A stretch of DNA of 51,683 bases. Origin: a virus. The stretch lies in IMG/VR virus record IMGVR_UViG_3300010389_000024, positions 1 through 51,683 of that record; one strand, given 5' to 3'. The notes under the pieces are model-generated. The model saw nothing but the letters and a program-made list of their open reading frames with translations. It was not told the DNA's origin and ran no database searches. The position numbers were made by a program, and so were the translations under genes. Shown here piece by piece: positions 50,528-51,683 of the stretch. How positions within the stretch are numbered: the first letter of the stretch is position 1; every line of letters starts with the position of its first letter.

Positions 50528-51324
50528 TGTTAGGCGTACAATTTTACAACGAGGCAGTTAGAAAAACTGTCATTGCATTCGGTACTCTGTTTAACAACAT
50601 TGAACTGAAGAAGACTGTTGATGGTCAGACAATTGAGGTTGAGAAAGTACCTCTTGCCTATGGACCAAAACAGAAATTTTTATATCGTCTAGAAGGTAAT
50701 TCTGCTGACGGAAGAAAGATTGCAATCACACTTCCCAGAATTTACTTTGAGATGACTGGCATTGATTATGATAGTGCTAGAAAAACTGCTGCTACTCAAA
50801 AGTACAAAGCAACTATTGATGACAATGGCAATGAGGTAAGAACACAATATGTTCCTGTGCCATATAACGTTCAGTTTGAATTGGGAATTATTGCCAAGTC
50901 ACAGGACGATGGTCTACAAATTTTAGAACAAATTTTACCATACTTCCAACCATCATTCAGCATGAGCATTAAGTTCATCCCCGACATGGATGAAGTAAGA
51001 GATGTTGCGATTGTTCTAAACAGTGTGAACTTTGAAGACGATTGGGAAGATGACTTCACTACAAGAAGAAGCATTGTCTATACGATGAGTTTCACTGCTA
51101 AGTCTTACATCTACGGTCCTTACACCAAGGCAGACGTTATCCGCAAGTCTCGTATTATTGAGACCATCGGTGATACTAATGTTGGTAAGCGTCACGTTGA
51201 ACTTTCATACACACCCAAAGCAACAGTTGATTACAACCAGGACGGTCAGGTTGATGCCGCAGATGATCCATTCGTAGTACCAACAGATGACTTTGGATTC
51301 AACGAAGGGATGGAATTCCTATGA
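50527..51324 (+). CDS. gp15: Tail sheath stabiliser/completion protein gp15
   Basis: The protein has 265 residues, close to T4 gp15 (272). Recognisable parts are the start (GVQFYNEAVRKTVIAFGTLF followed by NNIELKK), the PLAYGPKQKFLYRLEG region, RIYFEMTGIDYDSARK at about 75-90, and SIKFIPDMDEVRDVAIVLNS in the centre. gp15 forms the ring that caps the tail tube and sheath and binds the neck. It is coupled to gp14 by TGATG and to gp16 by ATGA. No inserts are seen. The C-terminal tail is longer and acidic (DYNQDGQVDAADDP). The identification is firm. Confidence 0.93.
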   Translation: MLGVQFYNEAVRKTVIAFGTLFNNIELKKTVDGQTIEVEKVPLAYGPKQKFLYRLEGNSADGRKIAITLPRIYFEMTGIDYDSARKTAATQKYKATIDDNGNEVRTQYVPVPYNVQFELGIIAKSQDDGLQILEQILPYFQPSFSMSIKFIPDMDEVRDVAIVLNSVNFEDDWEDDFTTRRSIVYTMSFTAKSYIYGPYTKADVIRKSRIIETIGDTNVGKRHVELSYTPKATVDYNQDGQVDAADDPFVVPTDDFGFNEGMEFL

Positions 51325-51683
51325 GCTTAGAAGAGAACATGGAAGAACTGCTCAATATTGAAGCAGAAGTTGTAGAGGAAAGCAAACCCACCAAGCAAAA
51401 ACCAGAGCATCTAGACAAGGATGATCGCACAAAAGACTATGAATATACCAGGGGTGAGTTATACACCCTCATAGATCAGGGTCAGGAGGCGGTCAGAGGC
51501 GCTTTAGAGGTCGCTCAGGAGTCAGGGCACCCGAGAGCGTATGAGGTCGCTGTAGCGGCAATGAAGCACGTTGCAGACATGACTGAGAAACTACAGGATC
51601 TCCATAAGAAGATGAAGGATCTTGACGAGGAAAAGAAAGGTCCAACCAAGGTCACAAACAATGCTATGTTTGTCGGTAGCACT
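51321..51683 (+). CDS. gp16: Small terminase subunit gp16 (3' truncated by window)
   Basis: This frame is open for 121 codons from the ATGA overlap to the window end. The N-terminal 45 residues are acidic. Then comes the typical gp16 stretch RGELYTLIDQGQEAVRGALE, VAQESGHPRAYEVAVAAMKH and a coiled coil VADMTEKLQDLHKKMKDLDE, ending NAMFVGST, a motif common at this place in gp16 proteins. gp16 recognises DNA and stimulates the large terminase gp17, which is expected just downstream. The position after gp15 matches T4 order. The gene continues beyond the window. Confidence 0.88.
   Translation, partial: MSLEENMEELLNIEAEVVEESKPTKQKPEHLDKDDRTKDYEYTRGELYTLIDQGQEAVRGALEVAQESGHPRAYEVAVAAMKHVADMTEKLQDLHKKMKDLDEEKKGPTKVTNNAMFVGST

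Overview
The window looks like part of a T4-like cyanophage genome (a marine Synechococcus/Prochlorococcus myovirus). It covers the late virion-structure module: baseplate wedge, an adhesin/fibre region, the neck, and the start of the terminase genes. All credible genes are on the + strand, tightly packed, and often overlap by ATGA, TAATG or TGATG. Recognised proteins follow T4 order: gp25, gp6, gp7, gp8, a block of fibre genes, then gp13, gp14, gp15 and gp16 (cut by the window end). T4-type late promoter elements (TATAAATA, GATAAATA, CTAAATAA) occur before many of the genes. I see no tRNA, rRNA, CRISPR, integrase or lysogeny gene. The host assignment is inferred from gene order and protein style only.

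Layout. (1) 1-1067: a visibly GC-richer block (for example 36 of 60 bases G+C at 661-720, against 21 of 60 at 8701-8760). It holds small cargo ORFs and a protein resembling T5orf172/GIY-YIG nucleases. (2) 1194-2721: small late genes, including coiled-coil proteins, two ORFs overlapping out of frame, a PAAR-like spike candidate and a 48-residue very basic protein. (3) 2744-16789: baseplate wedge genes gp25, gp6, a giant 3344-residue gp7 and gp8. (4) 16820-24946: a 2708-residue DUF4815-type structural protein. (5) 24948-47575: fibre/adhesin genes. These include a fibre with NWDTAYGWGDH repeats, two paralogous beta-helix fibres (844 and 1705 residues, the longer with a C-terminal S74-like chaperone domain), a LamG lectin-like protein, a 2069-residue repeat protein, an Mtd-N-like protein and three tandem paralogous small proteins. 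(6) 47607-48293: an AT-rich 2OG-Fe(II) oxygenase gene. (7) 48330-51683: the neck genes gp13, gp14 and gp15 and the small terminase gp16.

How it fits together. gp25, gp6, gp7 and gp8 should build the wedges around a spike tip. The large DUF4815 and fibre proteins should decorate the baseplate and contact the host surface. gp13, gp14 and gp15 should close the neck and tail, and gp16 should start DNA packaging. The most striking feature is modularity. The same short domains (GSGYTTxP, GGTSGATA, DGVLQ, a Cys-Arg-Asp helical module) recur in gp7, gp8, the DUF4815 protein, the fibres and even the neck protein gp14. This suggests adhesin modules are shuffled among virion proteins. Terminator hairpins with late-promoter elements embedded in them appear to punctuate the operon.
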